The notes below the pieces were generated by a model. That model did no database searches. It was not told the origin of the DNA and saw nothing but the letters and a program-made list of their open reading frames with translations. From an uncultured Allobosea sp. (GTDB taxonomy: Bacteria > Pseudomonadota > Alphaproteobacteria > Rhizobiales > Beijerinckiaceae), in contig NZ_CAMFJF010000003.1 in NCBI RefSeq assembly GCF_945956895.1, positions 62,001 to 126,000 of the forward strand: a DNA stretch of 64,000 bases, read 5' to 3'. This document shows positions 1 through 7,505 of the stretch, piece by piece. Position numbers and translations under genes: made by a program. Numbering within the stretch: the first letter of the stretch is position 1; every line of letters begins with the position of its first letter.

Positions 1-615
1 GACGTGCTCGTCCTGCCGACGCAGGCCGTCTGCAAGTCGAACGAGCACCTGCATTCGCCCGGCACGGTCACCATCGGCTGGGAGAGCGCGATCCGTTCCT
101 GGATCGAGATCGGCGAGAGCGTGAAGCGGGCGGGCCTGCGCAAGCTCGTGCTGATCACCTCGCATGGCGGCAATGTCGACCCGATGAAGATCGTGGCGCG
201 GGAGCTGCGCGTCGATCACGGCATGCTCGCCATCTGCACGGCCTGGATGTCCTTCGGCCTGCCAGAGGGGCTCTTTGGCGAGCTCGATATCCGCCACGGC
301 ATCCATGGCGGTGATGTCGAGACCTCGCTGATGCTGCATTTCCGGCCCGACCTCGTCGACATGGGCAAAGCCGCACTGTTCAAGCCGCATACCGTGACGA
401 TGGCCGAAGAAGGCTACACTCATCTGCGCCCGACCGGCCCGCATGCCTTCGCCTGGATGGCGCAGGATGTTAACCGCGCGGGTGCCGCGGGCAATGCCAG
501 TCTCGCGACCGCCGCGAAGGGCAAGGCGACGGCAGCGTTGCAGGCGCGGGGCTTCGCCAAGTTGATGGCCGACGTCGCGCGGATGCCGCTCGATACGCTC
601 TACAAGGCGGGCTGA
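1..615 (+). CDS. Creatininase-family amidohydrolase, 5' end cut by window
   Basis: The reading frame is open from base 1, so the start lies outside the window; the GTG at base 4 is probably internal. About 204 codons remain. The translation shows the creatininase / MftE-type features SHGGN (metal-site region) and HGGDVETSLML, which corresponds to the family's HAGExETS segment with Asp in place of the usual Glu. These are metal-dependent, usually cytosolic enzymes that cleave cyclic or linear amides. The substrate cannot be told from what remains. It runs toward the soxR gene on the other strand, whose 3' end lies 3 bases away. Family assignment is firm, function is not. Confidence 0.85.
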   Translation, partial: DVLVLPTQAVCKSNEHLHSPGTVTIGWESAIRSWIEIGESVKRAGLRKLVLITSHGGNVDPMKIVARELRVDHGMLAICTAWMSFGLPEGLFGELDIRHGIHGGDVETSLMLHFRPDLVDMGKAALFKPHTVTMAEEGYTHLRPTGPHAFAWMAQDVNRAGAAGNASLATAAKGKATAALQARGFAKLMADVARMPLDTLYKAG

Positions 616-618
616 GCC

Positions 619-1074
619 TCACTCGGGATCGAGGAGGCGCGGCCCCGGCCCCTCCTCGGCCAGGCGATCGAGCGGGTTGTGCAACGGGCAATCCCGTACC
701 GAGAGGCAACCGCAGCCGATGCAGCCGTTCAGATGATCGCGCAATCGCGTCAGCCGGTCGATGCGGCGTTCCAGTTCCTGCTTCCAGGCGGATGAAAGCC
801 GCGTCCAATCCGCGACGGTCGGGGTGCGTTCCTGTGGCAAGGCCTTGAAGGCCTCGCGGATGGTCTTCAGCGGGATGCCGGCGCGCTGCGCCACCTTGAT
901 GATCGCGACCCGGCGCAGCACCTCGCGGGCATAGCGGCGCTGGTTGCCCCGCGTCCGATGGCTGCGGATCAGCCCTTCCGCCTCGTAGAAATGCAATGCC
1001 GAGACCGCGAGCCCGCTGCGGCGGGCGACGTCGCCGACGCTGAGCTCGCCCGGCAAACGCGCCTGCTGGGACAT
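619..1074 (-). CDS. soxR: Redox-sensitive transcriptional activator SoxR
   Basis: 151 aa, normal SoxR length. The N-terminal MerR-type winged helix (about residues 11-80, with [10 protein letters not shown] and [12 protein letters not shown]) is followed by a dimerisation helix. The [2Fe-2S] cluster motif [12 protein letters not shown] lies near residue 120, with the four cysteines spaced as in SoxR. The protein is a cytosolic sensor that responds to redox-cycling compounds by oxidation of its cluster. It is divergent from a flavin reductase gene, and the 76-base gap holds a near-consensus SoxR box. In non-enteric bacteria SoxR commonly controls adjacent redox genes directly, without SoxS. 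Confidence 0.96.
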   Translation of the reverse strand: MSQQARLPGELSVGDVARRSGLAVSALHFYEAEGLIRSHRTRGNQRRYAREVLRRVAIIKVAQRAGIPLKTIREAFKALPQERTPTVADWTRLSSAWKQELERRIDRLTRLRDHLNGCIGCGCLSVRDCPLHNPLDRLAEEGPGPRLLDPE

Positions 1075-1086
1075 TGGGAACGCCTC

Positions 1087-1117
1087 TTGACCTGAACCTT
1101 ACTTGAGGTTCTATAAG
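1087..1117 (+). promoter_or_regulatory. SoxR-dependent promoter with SoxR box
   Basis: ACCTGAACCTTACTTGAGGT (1090-1109) matches the dyad SoxR consensus ACCTCAAGTTAACTTGAGGT at 16 of 20 positions. It lies between a -35-like TTGACC (1087-1092) and a -10-like TATAAG (1112-1117). The spacer is 19 bp, the overlong spacing that MerR-family activators correct by DNA distortion. The promoter reads toward the FMN-reductase gene that starts at 1151. Confidence 0.85.
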
Positions 1118-1150
1118 CCGCGCTCCCGTGATGCAAACCGGAGCGTTTCC

Positions 1151-1744
1151 ATGCACCAGAAGGTCGATACACGGATCAGGCTCGCCCTGATCTACGGCAG
1201 CAACCGCGAAGGCCGCTTCTGCGACAAGGTCGCTGGCTGGGCGATCTCGCAGATCGCGGGCGACGGCCCGTTCGACCTTGCGATCGTCGATCCCGGCGAG
1301 ATCGACCTGCCGCCGCGCCATGTCAGCGGCAAGCACCCTGCCCTCGAAGAACTGCGGCAGGTCATCGGCTGGGCCGACGGCTTCGTCGTGGTGACGCCGG
1401 AATACAATCGCGGCTATCCGGCGATCCTGAAGTTCCTGATCGACGCGGTCGGGCCGGAATGGCGCGGCAAGCCGGTCGGCTTCGTCTCCTATGGCGGCAT
1501 CTCGGGCGGCCTGCGTGCCGTCGAGCAATTGCGCCTCGTCTTCGGGGAGCTGCATGCCGCGCCGATCCGTGATGGCGTCGCCTTCGCCGATATCTGGAGC
1601 CGCTTCGACGCGGAAGGCGCCCTGCTCAATGCCGACCGCGCCGAGCAGGCGATGGCAACGATGCTGGCGCAATTGCACTGGTGGGCGAGCGCGCTGCGCA
1701 AGGCGCGCGAGGAGGTGCCTTACGGCCAGTTCGCGGCAGCCTGA
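1151..1744 (+). CDS. NADPH-dependent FMN reductase family protein (flavodoxin-like)
   Basis: 197 aa from the ATG at 1151; the ORF track starts earlier at a GTG inside the promoter, which is unlikely. The N-terminal YGSNREGRFCDKVAGW is the FMN phosphate-binding loop of the NADPH-dependent FMN reductase family. TPEYNRGYP and the later YGGISGG segment complete the flavodoxin-like fold. The enzyme is expected to reduce FMN or quinone-like compounds with NAD(P)H in the cytosol. Its promoter carries a SoxR box, so it is probably the direct SoxR target, induced by redox-active compounds. The exact electron acceptor is unknown. Confidence 0.88.
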   Translation: MHQKVDTRIRLALIYGSNREGRFCDKVAGWAISQIAGDGPFDLAIVDPGEIDLPPRHVSGKHPALEELRQVIGWADGFVVVTPEYNRGYPAILKFLIDAVGPEWRGKPVGFVSYGGISGGLRAVEQLRLVFGELHAAPIRDGVAFADIWSRFDAEGALLNADRAEQAMATMLAQLHWWASALRKAREEVPYGQFAAA

Positions 1745-1828
1745 TACGTCACGCGAACGTGGAAAGAGCTTCACAAATCCGAACTGGTCTCCTGGTGGCG
1801 GGATGCGGAACAATGTCCGTCCCGAGAC

Positions 1829-1928
1829 TAGATCGTCGTGCGTCCTGGCGGATGCAAAGCGACGATCTAGCTCTTTGTCATCGCATCGGATTCTTCCGAA
1901 AAGTGGTCCCCACTTTTCGGTCCGATGC
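1829..1928. repeat. Composite palindromic repeat, family H copy 1
   Basis: Two adjacent palindromes. CTAGATCGTCG pairs with CGACGATCTAG around a loop of about 20 bases. Then GCATCGGA...CCGAAAAGTGG pairs with CCACTTTTCGG...TCCGATGC (1883-1928). The second half recurs at 43374-43419. The right end abuts the ribosome-binding site of the downstream MBL-fold gene. This accounts for most of the 200-base gap after the FMN-reductase gene. Confidence 0.8.
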
Positions 1929-1945
1929 AGGAGGAGCCGACGGAT

Positions 1946-2710
1946 ATGAAGCTCAAACTTCTCCGCAACGCGACGCTGAAGCTCATATACGGCGGCAGGA
2001 CCTTCCTGATCGATCCGGATTTCGGCCCGCGCCATAGCCGCCGCTCCTTCACCGGGCGCTCGGAGAACCCGATGGTCGAGCTGCCCGAGCCGATCGAGGA
2101 CATCATCGCCGGCGTCGACACCGTCATCGTCTCGCATCTCCATGCCGATCATTTCGACGAGGTCGCCAAGGAGCGCGTGCCGAAGGGCCTGCCGATCATC
2201 TGCCGACCGGGCGACGAGGCTGCGATTGCGCAGGCGGGCTTCTCCTCGATCACGGCGATCGACTGCTATGTCCGACTGGGGCCAATCATCCTGAAGCGGC
2301 ACCCGGCGCAGCACGGCACCGGTGCCGTCGTCGACAAGATGGGGCCGGTAATGGGCCTGAGCTTCGAGGCGCCGGGCGAACCGACGCTCTACTGGTGCGG
2401 CGACAGCGTGCTCTATCCGCCCCTGCGCGACGCCGCGACAGCAACAGGGCCGGACGTCATCGTCACGCATTCCTGCGGGGCGAAATGGGACGACACGCTG
2501 ATCGTGATGGACGACACGCAGACGCTCGATCTCGCCGAAGCCTTCCCGCGCGCGACGGTGATCGCCACGCATATGGAAGCGCTTGATCACGCCACCGTCA
2601 GCCGCGCGGCTTTGCGCAAAGCGGCCAAGGAGCGCGGCGTCGACATGCAGCGCCTGCGCATCCCCGCCGATGGCGAGACGATCGAGCTCGGCGTGCCCGC
2701 GCTGGTTTAG
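1946..2710 (+). CDS. MBL-fold metallo-hydrolase
   Basis: 254 aa. The signature HLHADHFDE is the HxHxDH metal-binding motif of the metallo-beta-lactamase fold. Further likely ligands lie in THSCGAKWDD and ATHMEALDH. The ORF could start at 1925, but GGAGGAG about 10 bases before the ATG at 1946 favours the later start (MKLKLLRN). There is no signal peptide, so a cytosolic hydrolase of the UlaG-like / Zn-dependent hydrolase type is likely; the substrate is unknown. The gene stands alone between a palindromic repeat and a strong hairpin region. Confidence 0.85.
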   Translation: MKLKLLRNATLKLIYGGRTFLIDPDFGPRHSRRSFTGRSENPMVELPEPIEDIIAGVDTVIVSHLHADHFDEVAKERVPKGLPIICRPGDEAAIAQAGFSSITAIDCYVRLGPIILKRHPAQHGTGAVVDKMGPVMGLSFEAPGEPTLYWCGDSVLYPPLRDAATATGPDVIVTHSCGAKWDDTLIVMDDTQTLDLAEAFPRATVIATHMEALDHATVSRAALRKAAKERGVDMQRLRIPADGETIELGVPALV

Positions 2711-2730
2711 GCGCTCAGTGACAAGATCAA

Positions 2731-2817
2731 ACGCGGGATCCCCTCTCCTTACAGGAGAGGATTCCCCGCGCCTTTGTCGTCAGGGTCTGATCAGGCGAGG
2801 CACCTGCCTCGCCTGAT
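2731..2817. terminator. Paired hairpins between convergent genes
   Basis: CGCGGGATCCCCTCTCC can pair with GGAGAGGATTCCCCGCG. It is followed by a perfect 13-bp stem, ATCAGGCGAGGCA / TGCCTCGCCTGAT, with a two-base loop (2790-2817). They lie between the convergent MBL-fold gene and matB, the right place for a bidirectional terminator. There is no long T run. Confidence 0.5.
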
Positions 2818-2834
2818 AATGACGCGCGGAGCCG

Positions 2835-4364
2835 TTATTCCCCTGCCTTCAGCTGCTTGGCGTAGATGTCCTTGTACTGCTCGCGCAGCAGGTTCTTCTG
2901 CACCTTGCCCATGGTGTTGCGCGGCAATTCGGCGACGACGAAGACCTGCTTGGGCTGCTTGAACTTGGCAAGCCGCTGCTCCAGCGCCGTGGCGATGCCC
3001 TTCGCGGTGATCTCGGCGCCGGGCTTGCAGACCACGACGGCGGTGACGCCCTCGCCGAAATCCGGATGCGGCAGGCCGATGACGGCGCTCTCGATCACGC
3101 CGGGCATCTCGTCGATCTCGGTTTCGACTTCCTTCGGATAGACATTGTAGCCGCCGGTGATGATCAGATCCTTGCCGCGCCCGACGATATGGACGTAGCC
3201 GGCGGGATCGATCTTGCCGAGATCGCCGGTGATGAAGAAGCCGTCGGCCCTGAACTCGGCCTTGGTCTTCTCGGGATTGCGCCAGTAACCCTTGAAGACG
3301 TTCGGGCCCTTGACCTCGATCATGCCAATCTCGTCGCGGGCGATCTCCTTGCCGGTCTCGGGGTCGACGACACGCGCCGAGACGCCCGGCAGCGGGAAGC
3401 CGACCGTGCCGGCCACCCGATCCCCCTCATAGGGATTCGAAGTGTTCATGTTGGTCTCGGTCATGCCGTAGCGCTCGAGGATGGCGTGGCCGGTGCGGGC
3501 GCTCCACTCGCGATGCGTCTCGGCCAGCAGCGGCGCCGAGCCGGAAACGAAGAGGCGCATATGCTTCGTCGCCTCCTTGGTCAGGTGGGCATCCTGCAAA
3601 AGCCGCACGTAGAAGGTCGGCACGCCCATCATGCTCGTCACTTGGGGCAGATATTTGAAGACCTGCTCGGGATCGAACTTAGGCAGCAGGATCATCGAGG
3701 CGCCGGACAGCAGGATCACGTTGGTCGCGACGAAGAGACCGTGGGTATGGAAGATCGGCAGGGCGTGCAGCAGCACATCGCCCTTCGTGAAGCGCCAGTA
3801 GTCGACCAGCGCCAGCGCGTTGGACGACAGGTTGTCGTGGCTCAGCATCGCGCCCTTGGAGCGGCCGGTCGTGCCGGAGGTGTAGAGGATGGCAGCAAGA
3901 TCGTCCGGCCCGCGCGCGACATCGGTGAAATCGCTCGAGGCGGCATTCGCCTTGTCGAGCAGGCTGCCGGCTCCGATGCCGAGCGTCTCCAGCTTGGCGC
4001 CGGCCTTCTCGGCATAGGGACGCAGCGCTTCGGCCCTGGCGGGATCGCAGACGAAGATGGCGGGCTCGGCATCGCCCAGGAAATACTCGATCTCGGCCGG
4101 AGTGTAGGCGGTGTTGAGCGGCAGGAAGATCGCGCCGGCCCGGACGGTGCCGAGATAGAGCATCAGCGCCTCGAAGCTCTTCTCGACCTGGACGGCGACG
4201 CGGTCGCCCGGCTTGACGCCAAGCCCGACGAGAGCGTCCGCGAAGCGCGCGGAAACCGCGACCATGTCGCCATAGGAGAAACGCCGGCCGTCATCGAGCA
4301 GCGCGAAGGGCGCATCCGGCGCCGGCATGCGCGAGCGGATCAGGTCGAAGAGATGATTGCCCAT
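2835..4364 (-). CDS. matB: Malonyl-CoA synthetase
   Basis: 509 aa, an acyl-CoA synthetase of the ANL superfamily. The P-loop-like ILYTSGTTGRSKGAM lies near residue 160, then the adenylate motif YGMTETNM, the hinge region GRGKDLIITGGYNVYPKE, and the catalytic lysine in RNTMGKVQKN near the C terminus. Paired with the malonyl-CoA decarboxylase gene just upstream, it is best read as MatB, which ligates malonate to CoA using ATP in the cytosol. The two genes are co-directional with a 175-base gap filled by a palindromic repeat. No MatC-type carrier or GntR regulator is seen next to them. Confidence 0.93.
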   Translation of the reverse strand: MGNHLFDLIRSRMPAPDAPFALLDDGRRFSYGDMVAVSARFADALVGLGVKPGDRVAVQVEKSFEALMLYLGTVRAGAIFLPLNTAYTPAEIEYFLGDAEPAIFVCDPARAEALRPYAEKAGAKLETLGIGAGSLLDKANAASSDFTDVARGPDDLAAILYTSGTTGRSKGAMLSHDNLSSNALALVDYWRFTKGDVLLHALPIFHTHGLFVATNVILLSGASMILLPKFDPEQVFKYLPQVTSMMGVPTFYVRLLQDAHLTKEATKHMRLFVSGSAPLLAETHREWSARTGHAILERYGMTETNMNTSNPYEGDRVAGTVGFPLPGVSARVVDPETGKEIARDEIGMIEVKGPNVFKGYWRNPEKTKAEFRADGFFITGDLGKIDPAGYVHIVGRGKDLIITGGYNVYPKEVETEIDEMPGVIESAVIGLPHPDFGEGVTAVVVCKPGAEITAKGIATALEQRLAKFKQPKQVFVVAELPRNTMGKVQKNLLREQYKDIYAKQLKAGE

Positions 4365-4405
4365 GATTTCGGGTCCTTTCAGGCGTTTCCGTCTCGGTAA
4401 ACTAC

Positions 4406-4523
4406 AGCCCTCATCCTGAGGAGGCCCGCAGGGCCGTCTCGAAGGATGCTCCAGATTACTCCGGAGCCTCCTGAAACATCCTTCGAGACGCCGCTGACGC
4501 GGCTCCTCAGGATGAGGGCTGAG
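4406..4523. repeat. Palindromic pair, family A copy 1 (short loop)
   Basis: Two inverted arms of about 45-50 bases: AGCCCTCATCCTGAGGAG... on the left, and its inverse ending in GGATGAGGGCT on the right. Each arm carries its own small hairpin. The central bases between the arms match copy A3 at 33823-33941 when read on the minus strand. It lies between matA and matB. Confidence 0.9.
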
Positions 4524-4539
4524 GGGATTTGCATCGCAC

Positions 4540-5874
4540 TCAACTCGTAGCAGGGCGCAGCAGCTTGCGCACGCCCGACGAGGCCACCACCGTGTTGCGG
4601 GTGGCGAAGGCCTCGTGGTTTGTCTCGATGTCGTCGAGGTCGTAGCGGTAATTCACCATCACGCCATGCGACTCGCGCAGGCCCCGTGCCGAGAGATTGC
4701 CACCGACATTGATCCGCTCCAACCGCGCGCCATTGCCGAGATGGAAGCGCGCGACCGGGTCGATGACCCGGCCCGACGCGGTGCGTGCCCGCAGCATGTA
4801 TTGCGCCATCATCTGGCCGAGCAGCTTGTCGCGGCGCGCCTTCGTCACATCGTCGAGCGAGATCGTCTCGCCGGCCGGGCGGGCAAGCTCGGAGCGCTCC
4901 TCGTTGGTGAGGACGAGATCGCCGGATTCTTCCGCGATGCCGACCAGCCAGCGGGCGAAACCCGGCACCGGCGAGAGCGTGACGAAGGTATCGAGCCCCG
5001 GCAATTCGCGCTTCAGGTCCTCGGCCACCTGCTTGATCAGGAAATTGCCGAAAGAAATGCCGCGCAGCCCCTCCTGGCAATTCGAGATCGAATAGAACAC
5101 CGCCGTCGTCGCAGCCTGAGCCGGCAGGATCGCCCGCTCGGGCTCCAGCACCTCTCCGATGCTGCGCGGGGTATCGCCGGTCAACGCGACCTCGACGAAG
5201 ATCAGGGGGTCGTCGACAAGCTGGGGATGGAAGAAGGCGAAGCAGCGCCGGTCAGCCGGCTCCAGCCGGCGCCTCAGATCGTCCCAGCCCTGGATCTCGT
5301 GCACCGCCTCGTAGCGGATGATCTTCTCCAGCACGTTGGCCGGCGTGCGCCAGTCGATGCGACGCAGGACGAGGAAGCCGCGGTTGAACCAGGAGCCGAA
5401 GAGATGGCGGAAATCGTCGTCGATGCCCTTCAGCTCGGGCTCCGCCGCCATCGCCTCGAACAGGGCCTCGCGCATCCGCACCAGCACATGCGTGCCCTCG
5501 GGCGCAAGGTTCAGGCGACGAAACAGTTCCTGCCGGCGCGGCTCGGACGCCTGATGCAGGGCCGCGACGGTCGCCGGGGCTGGCTTGGCGCGATAGGCCT
5601 CGATCGCCTGATCGAGTCGGTCGTGATCGGGGCCGAAGCGCTCCTGCAGCATATTGAAGAAGGCGAGCCGGCCGGGCTTGTCGAGCCCCTGCCAGGCCTC
5701 CAGCACGGCCTGCGCCAGCGCCATGCCCGAAGCCTCGCCGCGGCCGGAGAGCAGGTCCTCGCAGAGCTTGTCGATCGGGCGCGAGCGGTTCCCCAGGAAA
5801 CGCTCGAAGCCGATCAGCGCGCGGCCGCGATCCGCCACGTTGGTCAGAAGTTCGCCGAGAAATGCCATGTCCAT
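4540..5874 (-). CDS. matA: Malonyl-CoA decarboxylase
   Basis: 444 aa, the usual length of rhizobial MatA. An N-terminal helical domain (to about residue 150) is followed by the GNAT-like catalytic domain. SPVPGFARW and FHLGNGARLERIN match the regions that hold the catalytic Ser and His in human malonyl-CoA decarboxylase, and NCQEGLRGISFGNFLIKQV is a family hallmark. It converts malonyl-CoA to acetyl-CoA and CO2. Followed by matB, it forms a malonate-use pair. GGGAG six bases before the ATG at 5874 supports the start. Confidence 0.94.
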   Translation of the reverse strand: MDMAFLGELLTNVADRGRALIGFERFLGNRSRPIDKLCEDLLSGRGEASGMALAQAVLEAWQGLDKPGRLAFFNMLQERFGPDHDRLDQAIEAYRAKPAPATVAALHQASEPRRQELFRRLNLAPEGTHVLVRMREALFEAMAAEPELKGIDDDFRHLFGSWFNRGFLVLRRIDWRTPANVLEKIIRYEAVHEIQGWDDLRRRLEPADRRCFAFFHPQLVDDPLIFVEVALTGDTPRSIGEVLEPERAILPAQAATTAVFYSISNCQEGLRGISFGNFLIKQVAEDLKRELPGLDTFVTLSPVPGFARWLVGIAEESGDLVLTNEERSELARPAGETISLDDVTKARRDKLLGQMMAQYMLRARTASGRVIDPVARFHLGNGARLERINVGGNLSARGLRESHGVMVNYRYDLDDIETNHEAFATRNTVVASSGVRKLLRPATS

Positions 5875-5932
5875 GCCGGCTCCCAGTTCGCAGGCTGATC
5901 CTATACGAGATTCAGCGCAGGCAAATCGGGCA

Positions 5933-7198
5933 TCAGCGCAGCAGGTTCCAGGCTTTCAGGAAGAAATCCGGCGCGCCGAAATTGCCGGATTTCAGCGCGA
6001 CGACCATCTCCGGCCCGTCAACGACGCGCGTCCAGGGCACGCCGGGGTCGATTTCAGGGCCGATTTCCAGCGTGCGGATGCCAAGACCGAGCACGGTCGC
6101 ACCGGAGGTTTCGCCACCAGCGACCAGAAGCCGCGTCACGCCACCTTCGGACAACCGGCGCGCCAGCTCGGCGAAGGCGTGCTCCACGATGCTGCCGGCC
6201 TTCTCGCGACCAAGCTTGTCCTGCACCAACGCGACCTCGGACGGGTCGTCGCTGGAATAGACGAGGAACGGCTTGTCGGCCGGCTGCGCCAGCGCCCAGG
6301 CGGCGAGGCCGGCGGCATCCTGCCGGCCATCGGCCAGCGCGAAGGGATCGACCTTCAACGCGGGGTAGCCCGCCTCCAACGCCGCCTTGATCTGGCCGCG
6401 CGTCGCAGTCGAGCAGCTGCCGGAGATGATGCCGGCGCGTCCGGCGGGCGCCTTCAGGTCCTGCGGGCCAGGTCGCTCCGGCAGCAGGCCGGCGCGGCGG
6501 AAATTCTGTGGCAGGCCCATGGCAATGCCCGAGCCGCCGGTCAGCAGGACATGCTCGGACACGGCATGGCCGAGCGTCATCAAATCCTCGTTGGTCAGCG
6601 CGTCGGTGACGGCATAGCGGATGCCATCGGCCTCAAGCTTCGCGAGGCGCGCCTTCACGGCGGTGGGACCGGCGAGCACGGTGGCGTAGTCGACGAGGCC
6701 GGTTTCGGTCTTTGCCTGCGCGGACATCAATCGCATCAGGTTCGAATCCCGCATCGGCGTCAGCGGGTGGTCCTTCATCGAACTTTCGTGCAGCGGCACC
6801 GCGCCGACGAAGAGATAGCCCTGATAGATCGAGCGGCCATTGGCCGGGAAAGCCGGGCAGACGATGGCGAGCCCGGCACCAAGGCGCTCGGCCAGCGCAT
6901 TCGCCACCGGCCCGATATTGCCCTCCGCCGTCGAATCGAAGGTCGAGCAGTATTTGAACAGGATCTGGCGCGCGCCGGCCGCGAGCAGCGCCTCGCAGGC
7001 AGCAAGCGAATCCGCCACGGCCTCGACAACCGGATTGGTCCGCGACTTCAGCGCGACGACAATCGCATCGGCCTCCGGCAGGGCGGAGCCGGCCGGGGGC
7101 ACGCCGATGACCTGGACGGTGCGCATGCCCGCGCGGTTCAGCATCAACGCGACATCGGTCGCGCCCGTCATGTCGTCGGCGATCACGCCCAGCAGCAT
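5933..7198 (-). CDS. Four-carbon acid sugar kinase (DUF1537, OtnK-like)
   Basis: 421 aa from the ATG at 7198, which is preceded by GGGAG; the upstream TTG in the ORF track is less likely. It starts with the family hallmark VIADDMTGATD, the sugar-acid binding end of the N-terminal domain. The nucleotide-binding C-terminal domain contains GGETSGATV. OtnK-type enzymes phosphorylate 3-oxo-tetronates made from erythronate or threonate. The usual partners (OtnC aldolase, OtnI isomerase, LtnD dehydrogenase) are absent here, so the pathway is incomplete in the window and the substrate is unproven. Confidence 0.85.
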   Translation of the reverse strand: MLLGVIADDMTGATDVALMLNRAGMRTVQVIGVPPAGSALPEADAIVVALKSRTNPVVEAVADSLAACEALLAAGARQILFKYCSTFDSTAEGNIGPVANALAERLGAGLAIVCPAFPANGRSIYQGYLFVGAVPLHESSMKDHPLTPMRDSNLMRLMSAQAKTETGLVDYATVLAGPTAVKARLAKLEADGIRYAVTDALTNEDLMTLGHAVSEHVLLTGGSGIAMGLPQNFRRAGLLPERPGPQDLKAPAGRAGIISGSCSTATRGQIKAALEAGYPALKVDPFALADGRQDAAGLAAWALAQPADKPFLVYSSDDPSEVALVQDKLGREKAGSIVEHAFAELARRLSEGGVTRLLVAGGETSGATVLGLGIRTLEIGPEIDPGVPWTRVVDGPEMVVALKSGNFGAPDFFLKAWNLLR

Positions 7199-7505
7199 AC
7201 CCAATCTCCCTCAAGCCCAGTCGGGTTTCCTGAACGTCCTTTAATCACACTAATCACAGCCGCCCAACGAGGCGACCGCCATGGCCGCATCGTGCACGCC
7301 CGCCACGGACATGGAACCCCGGCTTCCCGCAACGTTGCCTCTGCCCACGCGGCGGGCAGGACTGCCTCAGAATTGATGCGGCGCGTCATCGACGGCGCAC
7401 GCGATCTGAGTCAGTTTAGTGCCACAAGGAACGAATTGAGCAGGACGACCCTCGTGCCAAGCGGCGGGAACGTTCGCCGACACCGTCCGGAACGAGGGGA
7501 CCATC
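7199..7505. other. Intergenic region between divergent kinase and ABC operon
   Basis: About 300 bases with no credible gene. It should hold the promoters of both divergent units. I could not pick out a convincing -35/-10 pair or operator. Just before the + strand gene, GAGGGGACCATC contains its ribosome-binding site. Confidence 0.5.

Noticed and set aside
470-2590. 706-aa minus-strand ORF
   Set aside because: It is low-complexity, Arg/Asp-rich and lies antisense to the FMN-reductase and MBL-fold genes and out of frame with soxR, all of which have clear family motifs. It is a GC-rich shadow frame.
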